Source of the DNA: Mycolicibacter heraklionensis
GTDB taxonomy: Bacteria > Actinomycetota > Actinomycetes > Mycobacteriales > Mycobacteriaceae
Reading direction: 5' to 3'
NCBI GenBank assembly: GCA_001673575.1
Contig: LZME01000151.1
Coordinates: forward strand, 1 to 45,431
DNA: 45,431 bases
Below, one piece after another: positions 15,716 through 24,311 of the stretch; the first letter of the stretch is position 1; each line of letters starts with the position of its first letter. The notes below the pieces were generated by a model, which was not told the origin of the DNA, ran no database searches, and saw nothing but the letters and a program-made list of their open reading frames with translations. The translations under genes and the position numbers were made by a program.

Positions 15716-16599
15716 TTCTTACCCCGCTTGGTCTCCGACCCCGAATCCCCACCACGAGTTCGACTCTCGACCACCACACGGGCCAGTTCGGCGATCCGCT
15801 CCTCGGCGATGTCGACGGCGCCGTCGGCGTCGATGGTGACCGCGGTCGGGTAGATGCCCCGGACCAGATCCGGGCCGCCGGTGGCGGAGTCGTCATCGGC
15901 GGCGTCATAGAGCGCCTCGATGGCGACCCGCAGCGCGGTGTCGGCGTCGCTGATCTGGTTGTAGAGCTTCTTGATCGACGACTTGGCGAACAGTGAACCC
16001 GAGCCCACCGCCTGGTAGCCCTCGCTCTCGACGTTCCAGCCGCCGGCGGCGTCGAACGACACGATGCGCCCCGCGGTCTGCGGGTCGTCGGCGTCGATGT
16101 CATAGCCGGCCAACAGGGGCAGCGCCACCAGGCCCTGCATCGCGGCCCCCAGGTTGCCGCGCACCATCGTCGACAACCGGTTGACCTTGCCGGCGAACGT
16201 CAGCGGCACGCCTTCGAGCTTCTCGTAGTGCTCCAGTTCCACCGCGTACAGCCGGGCGAACTCGACGGCGATCGCCGCGGTGCCGGCAATGCCGGTCGCG
16301 GTGTACTCGTCGGTGACGTACACCTTCTGCACGTCGCGGCCGGCGATCATATTGCCCTGCGTCGAACGGCGGTCACCGGCGATCAGGACCCCGCCGGGGT
16401 ACTTCAACGCGACGATGGTGGTGCCGTGTGGCAGTTGGTCACCCACCCCACCGGTGTACGCGGCGCCCGCGCCGGTCGGCAACAGCTCCGGTGCCTGCAG
16501 GCGGAGGAACTCCGAAAACGATGACAGGCCTACGCCGGTGAGCGCGATTCCTGGGGTTGCTGAGTTGAGGGGCAGACGATCACGCGACAACCAGGTCAC
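15712..16599 (-). CDS. prcB: 20S proteasome beta subunit (catalytic, with propeptide)
   Basis: A 295-residue precursor. The propeptide ends at LPHG and the mature enzyme begins with the nucleophile Thr60 in [33 protein letters not shown] and [12 protein letters not shown] follow as in mycobacterial PrcB. It degrades pupylated proteins delivered by Mpa. The GTG start overlaps the pup stop (CAGTGA), and the stop overlaps prcA, so pup-prcB-prcA form one tightly coupled unit. Confidence 0.97.
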   Translation of the reverse strand: MTWLSRDRLPLNSATPGIALTGVGLSSFSEFLRLQAPELLPTGAGAAYTGGVGDQLPHGTTIVALKYPGGVLIAGDRRSTQGNMIAGRDVQKVYVTDEYTATGIAGTAAIAVEFARLYAVELEHYEKLEGVPLTFAGKVNRLSTMVRGNLGAAMQGLVALPLLAGYDIDADDPQTAGRIVSFDAAGGWNVESEGYQAVGSGSLFAKSSIKKLYNQISDADTALRVAIEALYDAADDDSATGGPDLVRGIYPTAVTIDADGAVDIAEERIAELARVVVESRTRGGDSGSETKRGKK

Positions 16600-16790
16600 T
16601 GGCCGCCCTTTTGCACGTACGCGCGCACGAAGTCCTCGGCGTTCTCTTCCAGCACGTCGTCGATCTCGTCGAGCAGGTCATCGGTGTCCTCGGTGAGCTT
16701 CTCTCGGCGTTCCTGGCCCGCCGCAGTGCTGCCGGTGAGATCGTCGTCGTCTCCGCCGCCCCCGCCGCGCTTGGTCTGCTCCTGAGCCAT
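16596..16790 (-). CDS. pup: Prokaryotic ubiquitin-like protein Pup
   Basis: A 64-residue, mostly disordered acidic protein ending VQKGGQ. The C-terminal Gln must be deamidated to Glu by Dop before PafA ligates it to substrate lysines. The central [25 protein letters not shown] segment is the helix that docks on the Mpa coiled coil. A good ribosome binding site (GGAGGCAGCA) precedes the ATG. In M. tuberculosis it follows dop; here a TnpB element has separated the two, leaving 83 bp of ancestral upstream sequence (16791-16873). Confidence 0.98.
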   Translation of the reverse strand: MAQEQTKRGGGGGDDDDLTGSTAAGQERREKLTEDTDDLLDEIDDVLEENAEDFVRAYVQKGGQ

Positions 16791-16873
16791 TGCTGCCTCC
16801 TGAATCTCATCGGCCGCGCATCACCGCGGCCGGTTTCTCCACCCTACCGGTCGGCGCCGATGTTGCTCGGGGT

Positions 16874-16891
16874 CTAAAGCGTGTCGAACAA
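16874..16891 (+). repeat. Left 18-bp terminal inverted repeat of the TnpB element
   Basis: CTAAAGCGTGTCGAACAA; its exact reverse complement is at 18542-18559. Matching stops abruptly on both sides (t16873 versus g18560 outside, c16892 versus t18541 inside). Confidence 0.85.
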
Positions 16892-16907
16892 CTGGCTGCG
16901 GTCCAGT
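16891..16907 (+). other. Subterminal hairpin at the left end of the TnpB element
   Basis: ACTGG (16891-16895) pairs with CCAGT (16903-16907) around a 7-nt loop. An alternative overlapping stem GCTGCG/CGCAGC (16895-16900 with 16914-16919) is also possible. Subterminal hairpins are what HUH transposases recognise; here this is only suggestive. Confidence 0.4.
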
Positions 16908-17072
16908 CGGTGTCGCAGCAGGGAAATCCGGCTGAGGCTCAGGAATTGATCCAACAGTTAGGCCATGACCCAGCTAAGTGGCCGCAAATGGATCCACCGA
17001 TCGTCCCGTAGGCGGCCCGACACATTCTGGCATGTCAGCGCGCTGTCGGTGGCATATGTGATGATCCGCGTG

Positions 17073-18497
17073 ATGACCCGGCACACGACCTTCAAGCTGT
17101 GCCTCGACCCCACTGTCGAGCAGCACGACGTGCTGGCTCGGCATGCCGGAGCGGCCCGGTTCGCATTCAACCAGTGCCTGCGCATCGTCAAGACCGCACT
17201 CACTGATCGAAAGGCCAACCCGGACATCGAGGTGCCGTGGACCGAGTTTGACCTGATCAACACGTTCAACGCCTGGAAGAAAACCGAGGATGCTGGGCGC
17301 GTGTTCACTGTCGACACCGCTGGCGACACTGAGGTGAGCGTGACGGGACTGGCGTGGCGCACCGAAGTGTGTCAGCAGGTGTTTGAGGAAGCCGCCGTCG
17401 ACCTGGGCAAAGGACTCAAAGCCTGGTCGGACTCCCGCTCCGGGAAGCACCGCGGCAGGCGTGTCGGCTTCCCGCGATTCAAGAAGAAAGCCACGTCGGT
17501 GACGTCGTTTCGGTTACGCAACAAGCACTCCAAGGGCCGGCGGGCGGCGATCCGGGTCGGTGACGGTAACCGGCCGCGGTCGGTCACCATGCCCGGCATC
17601 GGCCAGATCGCCGTGCATGACGACACCCGCCGACTACGCCGCATGCTCTCCAGGGACCGGGCCACAATCTTGTTCGCCACCGTCACTGAGCATGCGGGCC
17701 GGTGGTGGGTTGCGTTGACCGTGCAAGCAGCTGACCTGCACCCAGCCCGCCATCACCAGCCCCGAGACGCCGCAGACAGTACTGGGTGGGTCGGGGTCGA
17801 TCGGGGCCTGGCCGCGTTCATCGTCGCTGCCACCACTGACGGCGTCGAAGTCTCTCGGATCACCGATGCTCCCAAAGCACTCGCCACCGGCATGCCCCAC
17901 CAGCGCCGGTTGGCGAAATCGCTGTCCCGCAAGAAGAAAGGATCACACAACCGCCGACATGCCGCCGTCCGGCTGGGCCGTCATCACCACCGCGTCGTCA
18001 ACCGGCGCAAACACTTCCTGCACCAGGTCTCCAACCAGCTCGTCAAGACCCACGACCGGCTCGTCATCGAAGACCTGCATACCGCAGGAATGCTGTCCAA
18101 CCACCGACTGGCCCGCGCCATCTCCGATGCCGGCTGGGCCCAGCTCGCCCGCCAGTTGCACTACAAGCAGGCATGGCGCGGCGGCCAGATCGCAGTCGCC
18201 GACCGCTGGTACCCCTCAAGCCGGGTCTGCTCGGCCTGCGGGTCCCGCCGCACCGACTTGAGCCTGGCCGAGCGAACATTCACCTGCCCGAACGGACACC
18301 GCCTCGACCGGGACCTAAACGCGGCGATCAACCTGGCCCACTGGGGCCAATATCACTACCGAACTCCGGACCCCCAAGCAGGAGGCCGGGCCACCAACGC
18401 CCGCCGACAGGACGGCTCTGACCAGCACCCCGCGTGTGCCGGCGAAACCAGCCTGGATGACGCGGGAACCGACGTTCAGACCGCACCCGCAGCCTGA
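17073..18497 (+). CDS. tnpB: TnpB RNA-guided nuclease (IS605/IS1341-type)
   Basis: About 474 residues from the ATG at 17073 (MTRHTTFKLCLDP); the ATG at 17061 is equally possible, and no clear Shine-Dalgarno decides. The N-terminal WED/REC part includes the FNQCLRI and GFPRFKKK segments. The RuvC nuclease triad is intact: D243 in GVDRG, E333 in LVIEDL and D412/D414 in DRDLNAAINL. A zinc-finger insertion shows CSAC and CPNGH, with His in place of the usual fourth Cys. TnpB proteins are guided by a right-end RNA (omegaRNA) to cut empty donor sites next to a short TAM. The intact catalytic residues argue it is active or recently so. It lies antisense to the pupylation operon. Confidence 0.9.
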   Translation: MTRHTTFKLCLDPTVEQHDVLARHAGAARFAFNQCLRIVKTALTDRKANPDIEVPWTEFDLINTFNAWKKTEDAGRVFTVDTAGDTEVSVTGLAWRTEVCQQVFEEAAVDLGKGLKAWSDSRSGKHRGRRVGFPRFKKKATSVTSFRLRNKHSKGRRAAIRVGDGNRPRSVTMPGIGQIAVHDDTRRLRRMLSRDRATILFATVTEHAGRWWVALTVQAADLHPARHHQPRDAADSTGWVGVDRGLAAFIVAATTDGVEVSRITDAPKALATGMPHQRRLAKSLSRKKKGSHNRRHAAVRLGRHHHRVVNRRKHFLHQVSNQLVKTHDRLVIEDLHTAGMLSNHRLARAISDAGWAQLARQLHYKQAWRGGQIAVADRWYPSSRVCSACGSRRTDLSLAERTFTCPNGHRLDRDLNAAINLAHWGQYHYRTPDPQAGGRATNARRQDGSDQHPACAGETSLDDAGTDVQTAPAA

Positions 18498-18559
18498 GCC
18501 GACGACGCCCGAGAAGGGCGGTGCCGAACGCTCACCCGAGTTTGTTCGACACGCTTTAG
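18421..18559 (+). ncRNA. Candidate omegaRNA (reRNA) region of the TnpB element
   Basis: Inferred. TnpB guide RNAs usually overlap the 3' end of tnpB and run to the right end of the element, with the guide taken from flanking DNA just beyond. In this stretch CGTTC (18473-18477) can pair with GAACG (18526-18530) around the stable hairpin CGCCC-GAGAA-GGGCG (18506-18520). The true 5' end and the precise 3' border are unknown; if 18559 is the border the guide would begin in the dop coding end at 18560. Confidence 0.3.
18542..18559 (+). repeat. Right 18-bp terminal inverted repeat of the TnpB element
   Basis: TTGTTCGACACGCTTTAG, the exact reverse complement of 16874-16891. Read on the minus strand its outer end (CTAA) provides the TAA stop codon of dop at 18556-18558. 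Confidence 0.85.
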
Positions 18560-20064
18560 GTGGTGAGTTGTTGGACCAGTTCGGCGGCACTGTCCACCGA
18601 CTCCAGCAAGGCTCCGACGTGCGCCTTGCTGCCGCGCAGCGGCTCCAGCGTGGGGATCCGCACCAGCGAGTCCCCGCCCAGGTCGAAGATGACCGAGTCC
18701 CAGCTCGCGGCGGCAATGTCGGCCCCGAACCGGCGCAGGCACTCGCCGCGGAAGTACGCCCGGGTGTCGGTCGGCGGGTTGTCGACTGCGGCCAGCACCT
18801 GCTGTTCGGTGATCAGACGGCGCATCGAGCCGCGGGCCACCAGCCGGTTGTACAGGCCCTTGTCCAGCCGGACGTCGGAGTACTGCAGATCGATCAGGTG
18901 CAGCCGGGGCGCCGACCAGCTCAGGTTCTCCCGCTGCCGGAAACCCTCCAGCAGCCGCAGCTTGGCCGGCCAGTCCAGCAGGTCGGCGCACTCCATCGGG
19001 TCACGCTCGAGCTGGTCGAGCACCCGGGCCCAGGTCTCGATGATGTCGGTGGCACGCGGATCCGGATCGCGGCTCTCCACCAGCTTGGCCACCCGCTCGA
19101 GGTAGATCCGTTGCAACGCAAGGCCGGTCATCTCGCGGCCGTCGGACAGTGCGACGGTGGCCCGCAGGGTCGGGTCACGGCTGATGACGTGCACCGCGCG
19201 CACCGGCCGGGCCAACACCAGATCGCTCAGGTCGATCCCGTGCTCGGGGCCCTCCTCGATCAGGTCGAGGACCAGCGCGGTGGTGCCCACTTTCAGATAC
19301 GTCGACGTCTCGGCGAGGTTGGCGTCGCCGATGATCACGTGCAGCCGGCGGTACTTGTCGGCATCGGCGTGCGGCTCGTCGCGGGTGTTGATGATGCCGC
19401 GCTTGAGCGTGGTCTCCAGGCCGACTTCGACCTCGATGTAGTCGGCGCGCTGCGAGAGCTGGAAGCCCGGTTCATCGCCCGCGGCGCCCAACCCGACGCG
19501 CCCGGAACCGGTGACCACCTGCCGCGACACCAGAAACGGGGTCAGACCGGCGATGATCGCCGAGAACGGCGTCTGCCGGCTCATCAGGTAGTTCTCGTGG
19601 GTGCCGTAGGAGGCGCCCTTGTTGTCGATGTTGTTCTTGTACAGCTGCAGCTTGGCCGCGCCGGGGACGCTGGCCACGTAGCGCGCCGCGGCCTCCATCA
19701 CGCGCTCGCCGGCCTTGTCCCAGATGACCGCGTCCAGCGGGTCGGTGACCTCGGGCGCGGAGTACTCGGGGTGGGCGTGATCGACGTAGAGCCGTGCCCC
19801 GTTGGTGAGGATCATGTTGGCCGCGCCGACCTCGTCGGCGTCGATGATCGGCGGCGGGCCGCTTGAGCGGCTCAGGTCGAAGCCGCGGGCATCGCGCAAC
19901 GGCGATTCCACCTCGTAGTCCCAGCGGGTGCGCTTGGCGCGCGGAATGCCCGCGGCGGCGGCGTAGGCCAGCACCGCCTGGGTGGAGGTGAGGATCGGGT
20001 TGGCGGTGGGATCTGATGGCGAAGCGATGCCGTATTCGACTTCGGTCCCGATGATCCGCTGCAT
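18556..20064 (-). CDS. dop: Pup deamidase/depupylase
   Basis: A 502-residue carboxylate-amine-ligase-fold enzyme. It converts the C-terminal Gln of Pup to Glu and also removes Pup from substrates. It starts [20 protein letters not shown] (E8 and E10 in the Mg-binding strand), contains the Dop loop around 40-78 ([22 protein letters not shown]) that separates it from the ligase PafA, and has the catalytic Asp95 in [11 protein letters not shown]. The last codons and stop (QQLTT, TAA) fall on the right repeat of the TnpB element, so the final residues may have been changed by the insertion. It normally heads the dop-pup-prcB-prcA operon; the element now separates it from pup by 1.7 kb. Confidence 0.96.
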   Translation of the reverse strand: MQRIIGTEVEYGIASPSDPTANPILTSTQAVLAYAAAAGIPRAKRTRWDYEVESPLRDARGFDLSRSSGPPPIIDADEVGAANMILTNGARLYVDHAHPEYSAPEVTDPLDAVIWDKAGERVMEAAARYVASVPGAAKLQLYKNNIDNKGASYGTHENYLMSRQTPFSAIIAGLTPFLVSRQVVTGSGRVGLGAAGDEPGFQLSQRADYIEVEVGLETTLKRGIINTRDEPHADADKYRRLHVIIGDANLAETSTYLKVGTTALVLDLIEEGPEHGIDLSDLVLARPVRAVHVISRDPTLRATVALSDGREMTGLALQRIYLERVAKLVESRDPDPRATDIIETWARVLDQLERDPMECADLLDWPAKLRLLEGFRQRENLSWSAPRLHLIDLQYSDVRLDKGLYNRLVARGSMRRLITEQQVLAAVDNPPTDTRAYFRGECLRRFGADIAAASWDSVIFDLGGDSLVRIPTLEPLRGSKAHVGALLESVDSAAELVQQLTT

Positions 20065-20086
20065 GGCTAGAGCCTAGGCGAGGGCC

Positions 20087-20728
20087 CTAACTCCCCGGCG
20101 TCACCGTCGCTTTGGCGGTACCCAAGGTCCCGTGGACCATCTCCTTGGCCGCGGCGATGACGGCGGCTTCGTCGGGCTCGGCGTCCGCCAGGTAGGCGGC
20201 GTTCAACAGGCCGTCCACGGCGTAGTACAACAGCGCGGCGGTGGTGGGCGGGTCGGCCACCGTGGCCACTCCGGCGGCCACGGCCGAGCCGACGGCCTCG
20301 ACGAGCAGCGTGACGACTTTGACATCGGACTGGCGCAATTGGCGCAGCCCGTCGCCGGACGCCTGGGAGAACACCGCTCGGTGTAGGGCGGCATTCGCCA
20401 TGTCATAGCGGATCATCTGCTCGATCAGCGCATCGAGCGCTGCCGGCCAACCGGGCGCCGAGGGCCGCGCGGCGGCGAGCTGCTCCTGCACGGTGTCCAG
20501 AAAGGTATCGAGGTAGTCGGCCCACAACCGGGCCAGCAGGTGATCCTTGGACTCGAAGTACAGGTAGAAGGTGCCCTTGGCGACCTGGGCCGCGGCCGTG
20601 ACTTTTTCCACCGTCAGCTCGGTAGGTCCGTCTGCCAAGAGCAAATCCCGGGCCACCTCGAGCAATTGGCTTTCCCGTTCCGCCGCCGGCAGCGTCGTGC
20701 GCCGGCGCCCAGACCCTTGCTGCACCAC
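20087..20728 (-). CDS. TetR-family transcriptional regulator
   Basis: About 213 residues. The N-terminal HTH is canonical: LLEVARDLLLADGPTELTVEKVTAAAQVAKGTFYLYFESKDHLL. The ligand-binding C-terminal helices follow. I favour the GTG at 20726-20728 because AAAGGA lies about 7 nt upstream; a longer frame to 20800 would run through the promoter. It is divergent from the small membrane protein at 20861, and a perfect 17-bp palindrome between them is the likely operator. The ligand is unknown. It ends 22 bp before dop on the same strand, so read-through into dop is possible. Confidence 0.9.
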   Translation of the reverse strand: MVQQGSGRRRTTLPAAERESQLLEVARDLLLADGPTELTVEKVTAAAQVAKGTFYLYFESKDHLLARLWADYLDTFLDTVQEQLAAARPSAPGWPAALDALIEQMIRYDMANAALHRAVFSQASGDGLRQLRQSDVKVVTLLVEAVGSAVAAGVATVADPPTTAALLYYAVDGLLNAAYLADAEPDEAAVIAAAKEMVHGTLGTAKATVTPGS

Positions 20729-20811
20729 TTCGTCGTCCTTTCCCGAGTAGGTACCGCCGTGGACGGTGCCGGACACGATTGACAGCCGCGGAAATTCCAC
20801 CCTACCGTATA

Positions 20812-20828
20812 TGACTGACGGTCAGTCA
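20812..20828. promoter_or_regulatory. 17-bp palindromic TetR operator
   Basis: TGACTGACGGTCAGTCA is symmetric about its central base (8-bp arms). It lies in the divergent region between the TetR gene and the gene at 20861, where a TetR dimer would repress both. Confidence 0.7.
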
Positions 20829-20860
20829 GTTATCTAAGCGGACACGTGGAGGAGGCCCGT

Positions 20861-21274
20861 ATGGCAACAACCGACACGGCTACCGGTGTGGACCTGCCGG
20901 TGACGAAGAATCTGAACAGCGCATTGAACGCGATGGCCATCGGTCGGATGATCCTTGCCGCGCTCTCACTGGGCGCACCGAGGCAATTCGCCAAGCTCGT
21001 CGGGGTCACGCCATCCGCCGAACTCACCTACATGACCAGGATCTACGGAGCCCGAGCATGTGCGATGGGCCTGGGTTATCTCACCAGCGGCACTGCGGAA
21101 CGCCACCGCTGGAAGCGGCTCTCGCTGATGGTGGACACCATCGACACCATCAACGGCGTCGGCCACCTCGTACGCCGTGACCTGCCGCTGCGCGCGGCCG
21201 TGACCATGGTCGGTCTCACCGGCTCGTATGCGGCCATCGGCACGGCCAAAGTCGCCACCGAACGGTTCGGATAG
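20861..21274 (+). CDS. Small putative membrane protein (DUF4267-like)
   Basis: A 137-residue protein with several moderately hydrophobic helices (about 25-45, 68-80 and 112-130) and no catalytic motif that I recognise; a DUF4267-type assignment is tentative. The ATG at 20861 has a strong GGAGGAGG ribosome binding site. It is divergent from the TetR gene and shares the palindromic operator, so it is probably the regulator's direct target. It is convergent with mpa, ending 6 bp from the mpa stop. Confidence 0.6.
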   Translation: MATTDTATGVDLPVTKNLNSALNAMAIGRMILAALSLGAPRQFAKLVGVTPSAELTYMTRIYGARACAMGLGYLTSGTAERHRWKRLSLMVDTIDTINGVGHLVRRDLPLRAAVTMVGLTGSYAAIGTAKVATERFG

Positions 21275-21280
21275 CTCCGA

Positions 21281-23113
21281 CTACAGGTACTGACCCAGGT
21301 TGGACTCGGTGTCGATAGCACGGCTGGCGCTGGAGCTCTTGCCGGTGACCAGGGTGCGGATGTAGACGATCCGCTCACCCTTCTTGCCCGAGATCCGCGC
21401 CCAGTCGTCGGGGTTGGTGGTGTTGGGCAGGTCCTCGTTCTCGGCGAACTCGTCGACGATCGAGTCCAGCAGGTGCTGGATGCGCAGACCCGGCTGGCCG
21501 GTCTCCAGCACCGACTTGATGGCGTTCTTCTTCGCCCGGTCGACCACGTTCTGGATCATCGCCCCGGAGTTGAAGTCCTTGAAGTACATGACCTCTTTGT
21601 CACCGTTGGCGTAGGTGACCTCCAGGAACCGGTTGTCGTCGATCTCGGCGTACATCCGGTCGACGACCTTCTCGATCATCGCCTTGATGCAGGCCGCGCG
21701 GTCCCCGCCGAACTCGGCGAGGTCGTCGGCGTGCACCGGCAGCGTCTCGACCAGGTACTTCGAGAAGATGTCCTGGGCGGCTTCGGCATCCGGGCGCTCG
21801 ATCTTGATCTTGACGTCCAGGCGGCCGGGCCGCAGGATCGCCGGGTCGATCATGTCCTCGCGGTTGGAGGCGCCGATCACGATGACGTTCTCCAGCCCCT
21901 CCACGCCGTCGATCTCGCTCAGCAGCTGAGGCACGACGGTGGTCTCCACATCCGAGGAGACACCGGTGCCACGGGTGCGGAAGATCGAGTCCATCTCGTC
22001 GAAGAACACGATCACCGGGGTGCCCTCGGAGGCCTTCTCCCGCGCCCGCTGGAAGATCAGCCGGATGTGGCGTTCGGTCTCCCCCACGAACTTGTTCAGC
22101 AGCTCAGGGCCCTTGATGTTGAGGAAGTACGACTTGGCCTCATGGGCGTCGTCGCCGCGCACCTCGGCCATCTTCTTGGCCAGCGAGTTGGCCACCGCCT
22201 TGGCGATCAGCGTCTTGCCGCAGCCGGGCGGGCCATAGAGCAGCACACCTTTGGGCGGACGCAGCGCGTATTCGCGGTAGAGGTCCTTGTGCAGGAACGG
22301 CAGCTCCACGGCGTCGCGGATCTGCTCGATCTGGCGAGTCAGGCCGCCGATGTCGCCGTAGCTGACGTCGGGCACCTCCTCGAGCACCAGGTCTTCCACC
22401 TCGGCCTTGGGGATGCGCTCGAAGGCATAGCCGGCCTTGGTGTCGACCAGCAGCGAGTCACCGGGGCGCAGCTTGCGGGGACGCCGGTCATCCGAGAGGG
22501 CGTCGGGGTTGCTCTCGGGAAGATCCGCGGCGACCAGCGGCTCGGCCAGCCAGACGATGCGCTCCTCATCGGCGTGGCCCACCACCAACGCCCGGTGCCC
22601 GTCGGACAGAATTTCGCGCAACGTGGATATTTCGCCGACCGACTCGAAATTGCCGGCCTCGACGACCGTCAGCGCCTCGTTGAGGCGGACCGTCTGGCCC
22701 TTCCGAAGGGTTGCTACGTCGATGTTGGGCGAGATGTTCAGCCGCATCCGGCGGCCCGAGGTGAACACGTCGACGGTGTCGTCCTCGTGACTGCCCAGCA
22801 GCACGCCGTAACCGCTCGGCGGCTGACCGAGTCGATCGACCTCCTCACGCAACGCCAACAACTGCTGACGCGCCTCCTTGAGGGTGTCCATCAGCTTGGA
22901 GTTTCGCGCGGTCAGCGAGTCAATATGCGCTTCGAGCTGGCGCACGTCGCGGCCCACGCGAGTGGTGTCCTGCGGGGTGTTGTCGAGCTGCGCGCGCAGC
23001 ACCGCGGCTTCGCGGCGCAGTTCTTCCAACTCTGCGAAGTCATCACCGGGCGTGCCCGGCCCCCCGGACGCGTCGAATGTCTCAGGACGCGGCGAATCTT
23101 CCATGTTGCTCAT
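21281..23113 (-). CDS. mpa: Proteasome-associated AAA+ ATPase Mpa (ARC)
   Basis: A 610-residue hexameric unfoldase that binds pupylated proteins and feeds them to the 20S proteasome. It has an N-terminal coiled coil (about 20-75, [18 protein letters not shown]), tandem OB folds (about 75-240), an AAA+ domain with Walker A GPPGCGKT and Walker [11 protein letters not shown], and the C-terminal GQYL tail whose penultimate Tyr docks on the 20S core. The ATG at 23111-23113 has a GGAAAGGAG ribosome binding site; the upstream in-frame extension is the divergent promoter of the MTB12-like gene. It lies 1.2 kb upstream of dop, separated by the TetR pair. Confidence 0.97.
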   Translation of the reverse strand: MSNMEDSPRPETFDASGGPGTPGDDFAELEELRREAAVLRAQLDNTPQDTTRVGRDVRQLEAHIDSLTARNSKLMDTLKEARQQLLALREEVDRLGQPPSGYGVLLGSHEDDTVDVFTSGRRMRLNISPNIDVATLRKGQTVRLNEALTVVEAGNFESVGEISTLREILSDGHRALVVGHADEERIVWLAEPLVAADLPESNPDALSDDRRPRKLRPGDSLLVDTKAGYAFERIPKAEVEDLVLEEVPDVSYGDIGGLTRQIEQIRDAVELPFLHKDLYREYALRPPKGVLLYGPPGCGKTLIAKAVANSLAKKMAEVRGDDAHEAKSYFLNIKGPELLNKFVGETERHIRLIFQRAREKASEGTPVIVFFDEMDSIFRTRGTGVSSDVETTVVPQLLSEIDGVEGLENVIVIGASNREDMIDPAILRPGRLDVKIKIERPDAEAAQDIFSKYLVETLPVHADDLAEFGGDRAACIKAMIEKVVDRMYAEIDDNRFLEVTYANGDKEVMYFKDFNSGAMIQNVVDRAKKNAIKSVLETGQPGLRIQHLLDSIVDEFAENEDLPNTTNPDDWARISGKKGERIVYIRTLVTGKSSSASRAIDTESNLGQYL

Positions 23114-23269
23114 GGTGCGCTCCTTTCCCGAACTGGAAGTTGAAGCGACGGATACCTCAACGCTACCGGCCATTGTGCATTCGCGTGCTCTGTGGCAATC
23201 CGACACACCGGCTGCGCTGCTAGCCTCGCTCTCAAATCGGGTGACCAACCGGGCCTAGAAAGGATCCGA

Positions 23270-23764
23270 ATGAACGTGAAATCCCTCGCCACGGGGATGG
23301 CAGCCGTCGCGGCCATCAGCGCGGCCGTTTCAACTGTGAGCTACCTGGCAACGCCGGCGCCTGCCGCCGCCGAGGCACCCACGACGGTGTTCTTCGCGCC
23401 GCTGCCGTTGGACCCGGCTGCCGCCGTACCAGCCCCCGAGCAGCTGGCCAGCGTGCTCAACACGCTGGCCGACCCCGGTGTTCCCGCCGCCGGCAAGTCC
23501 GACCTCGTCGAGGGCGGCCTAGGGCCGGTCGAGACCGGTGCCATCGACCACCGGCTGCAGAAGGCGCTCAAGAAGGGCGCCCTCCCGCTGTCGATCAGCG
23601 TGTCCAACGTCGTACCGGCCGGACCCGGAGCGGCCAGCGCCGACGTCACCGCGTCGGGGCCGAAGCTGGAGCCGCACTCGGTGAATCTCACATTCGTCGA
23701 CCAGGGTGGCTGGAAGCTCTCCCGGTCCTCGCTGTTGTCGTTGTCGCAGCTGACGTCGAACTGA
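23270..23764 (+). CDS. MTB12 (CFP-2)-like secreted protein
   Basis: A 164-residue exported protein. A signal peptide (MNVKSLATGMAAVAAISAAVS, ending near APAAAEA) is followed by a mature part strongly resembling low-molecular-weight antigen MTB12: FFAPLPLDPA, LNTLADPGVP, LVEGGLG, IDHRLQKA, LPLSISVSNV and the WKLSRSS end. No lipobox cysteine, so it is secreted, not lipid-anchored. The ATG at 23270 has AAAGGA 6 nt upstream. The next gene is a lipoprotein with the same domain, suggesting a local duplication. Function unknown; MTB12 is a known T-cell antigen. Confidence 0.85.
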   Translation: MNVKSLATGMAAVAAISAAVSTVSYLATPAPAAAEAPTTVFFAPLPLDPAAAVPAPEQLASVLNTLADPGVPAAGKSDLVEGGLGPVETGAIDHRLQKALKKGALPLSISVSNVVPAGPGAASADVTASGPKLEPHSVNLTFVDQGGWKLSRSSLLSLSQLTSN

Positions 23765-23775
23765 TCACAGATCTG

Positions 23776-24309
23776 ATGTACCGGCATCGCAGCACCGTTG
23801 CCGCCGCGCTCGCGGTGGCAACGGTGCTGCTGTCGGGCTGTAGCGGCCACCAGCCGGCGGAGCCGGTGGCCGAGGTTCCGGTGACGTCGACGACGGTTCC
23901 TGTCCAGGTGCCGTCGTCGGCCTTGCCGGCTCCCGAGGCATTGACCGACGTGCTGTACCGGCTGTCGGACCCCGCGGTGCCCGGCGCAGACAAGCTGGCA
24001 CTCATCGAGGGCGCCAAACCCGCCGACGCCGCAACCATCGACAAATTCGCCACCGCACTCAAAGACGGCGGCTATCTGCCGTTGAGCCTCGAAGCCGCCG
24101 CACTCGGCTGGTCAGACCGCTCCCCAGGCAACGTGACCGCCGACGTCACGGTCAACACGGCCAATCCCGCCACCGGCACGTTCTTCTTCCCGATGGAGTT
24201 CACCCCCAATCACGGCGACTGGCAGCTGTCGCAGGCCACCGCCAGGAGCCTGCTGGCGTTCGGCAACGCCAAGACCAACAGCACTGAGCCGGCACCACCG
24301 GCGCCCTAA
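23776..24309 (+). CDS. lppK: Lipoprotein LppK (MTB12-like domain)
   Basis: A 177-residue lipoprotein. The signal peptide ends with lipobox LLSGC, then a Thr/Pro/Val-rich linker, then an MTB12-type domain (LPAPEALTDVLYRLSDPAVPGADKLALIEG, ending GDWQLSQATARSLL). The position after mpa and before the DUF503 gene matches Rv2116 (lppK). It shares its domain with the secreted protein 11 bp upstream, and the two are probably co-transcribed. Role unknown. Confidence 0.85.
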   Translation: MYRHRSTVAAALAVATVLLSGCSGHQPAEPVAEVPVTSTTVPVQVPSSALPAPEALTDVLYRLSDPAVPGADKLALIEGAKPADAATIDKFATALKDGGYLPLSLEAAALGWSDRSPGNVTADVTVNTANPATGTFFFPMEFTPNHGDWQLSQATARSLLAFGNAKTNSTEPAPPAP

Positions 24310-24311
24310 CG

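Larger units (their letters stand above)
16874..18559 (+). mobile_element. TnpB element bounded by perfect 18-bp inverted repeats, inserted between dop and pup
   Basis: A 1686-bp unit bounded by CTAAAGCGTGTCGAACAA at 16874-16891 and its exact reverse complement at 18542-18559. It contains one intact tnpB gene, reading opposite to the dop-pup-prcBA operon. No tnpA (HUH or serine recombinase) is present. Just inside the left repeat is a hairpin ACTGG-N7-CCAGT (16891-16907); near the right end is CGCCC-GAGAA-GGGCG (18506-18520). The only target duplication I can see is a 2-bp GT, or a TA if the repeats are trimmed to AAGCGTG. IS605 and IS607 elements do not normally carry such terminal inverted repeats, so the family and the mobilising enzyme are uncertain. 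Confidence 0.75.

Noticed and set aside
16965..17072. Longer N-terminus of TnpB starting at 16965
   Set aside because: The added residues do not resemble TnpB, and they overlap the left-end structure of the element.
18556..20064. PafA (Pup ligase) instead of Dop
   Set aside because: The N-terminus [13 protein letters not shown] and the Dop loop around residues 40-78 are specific to Dop.
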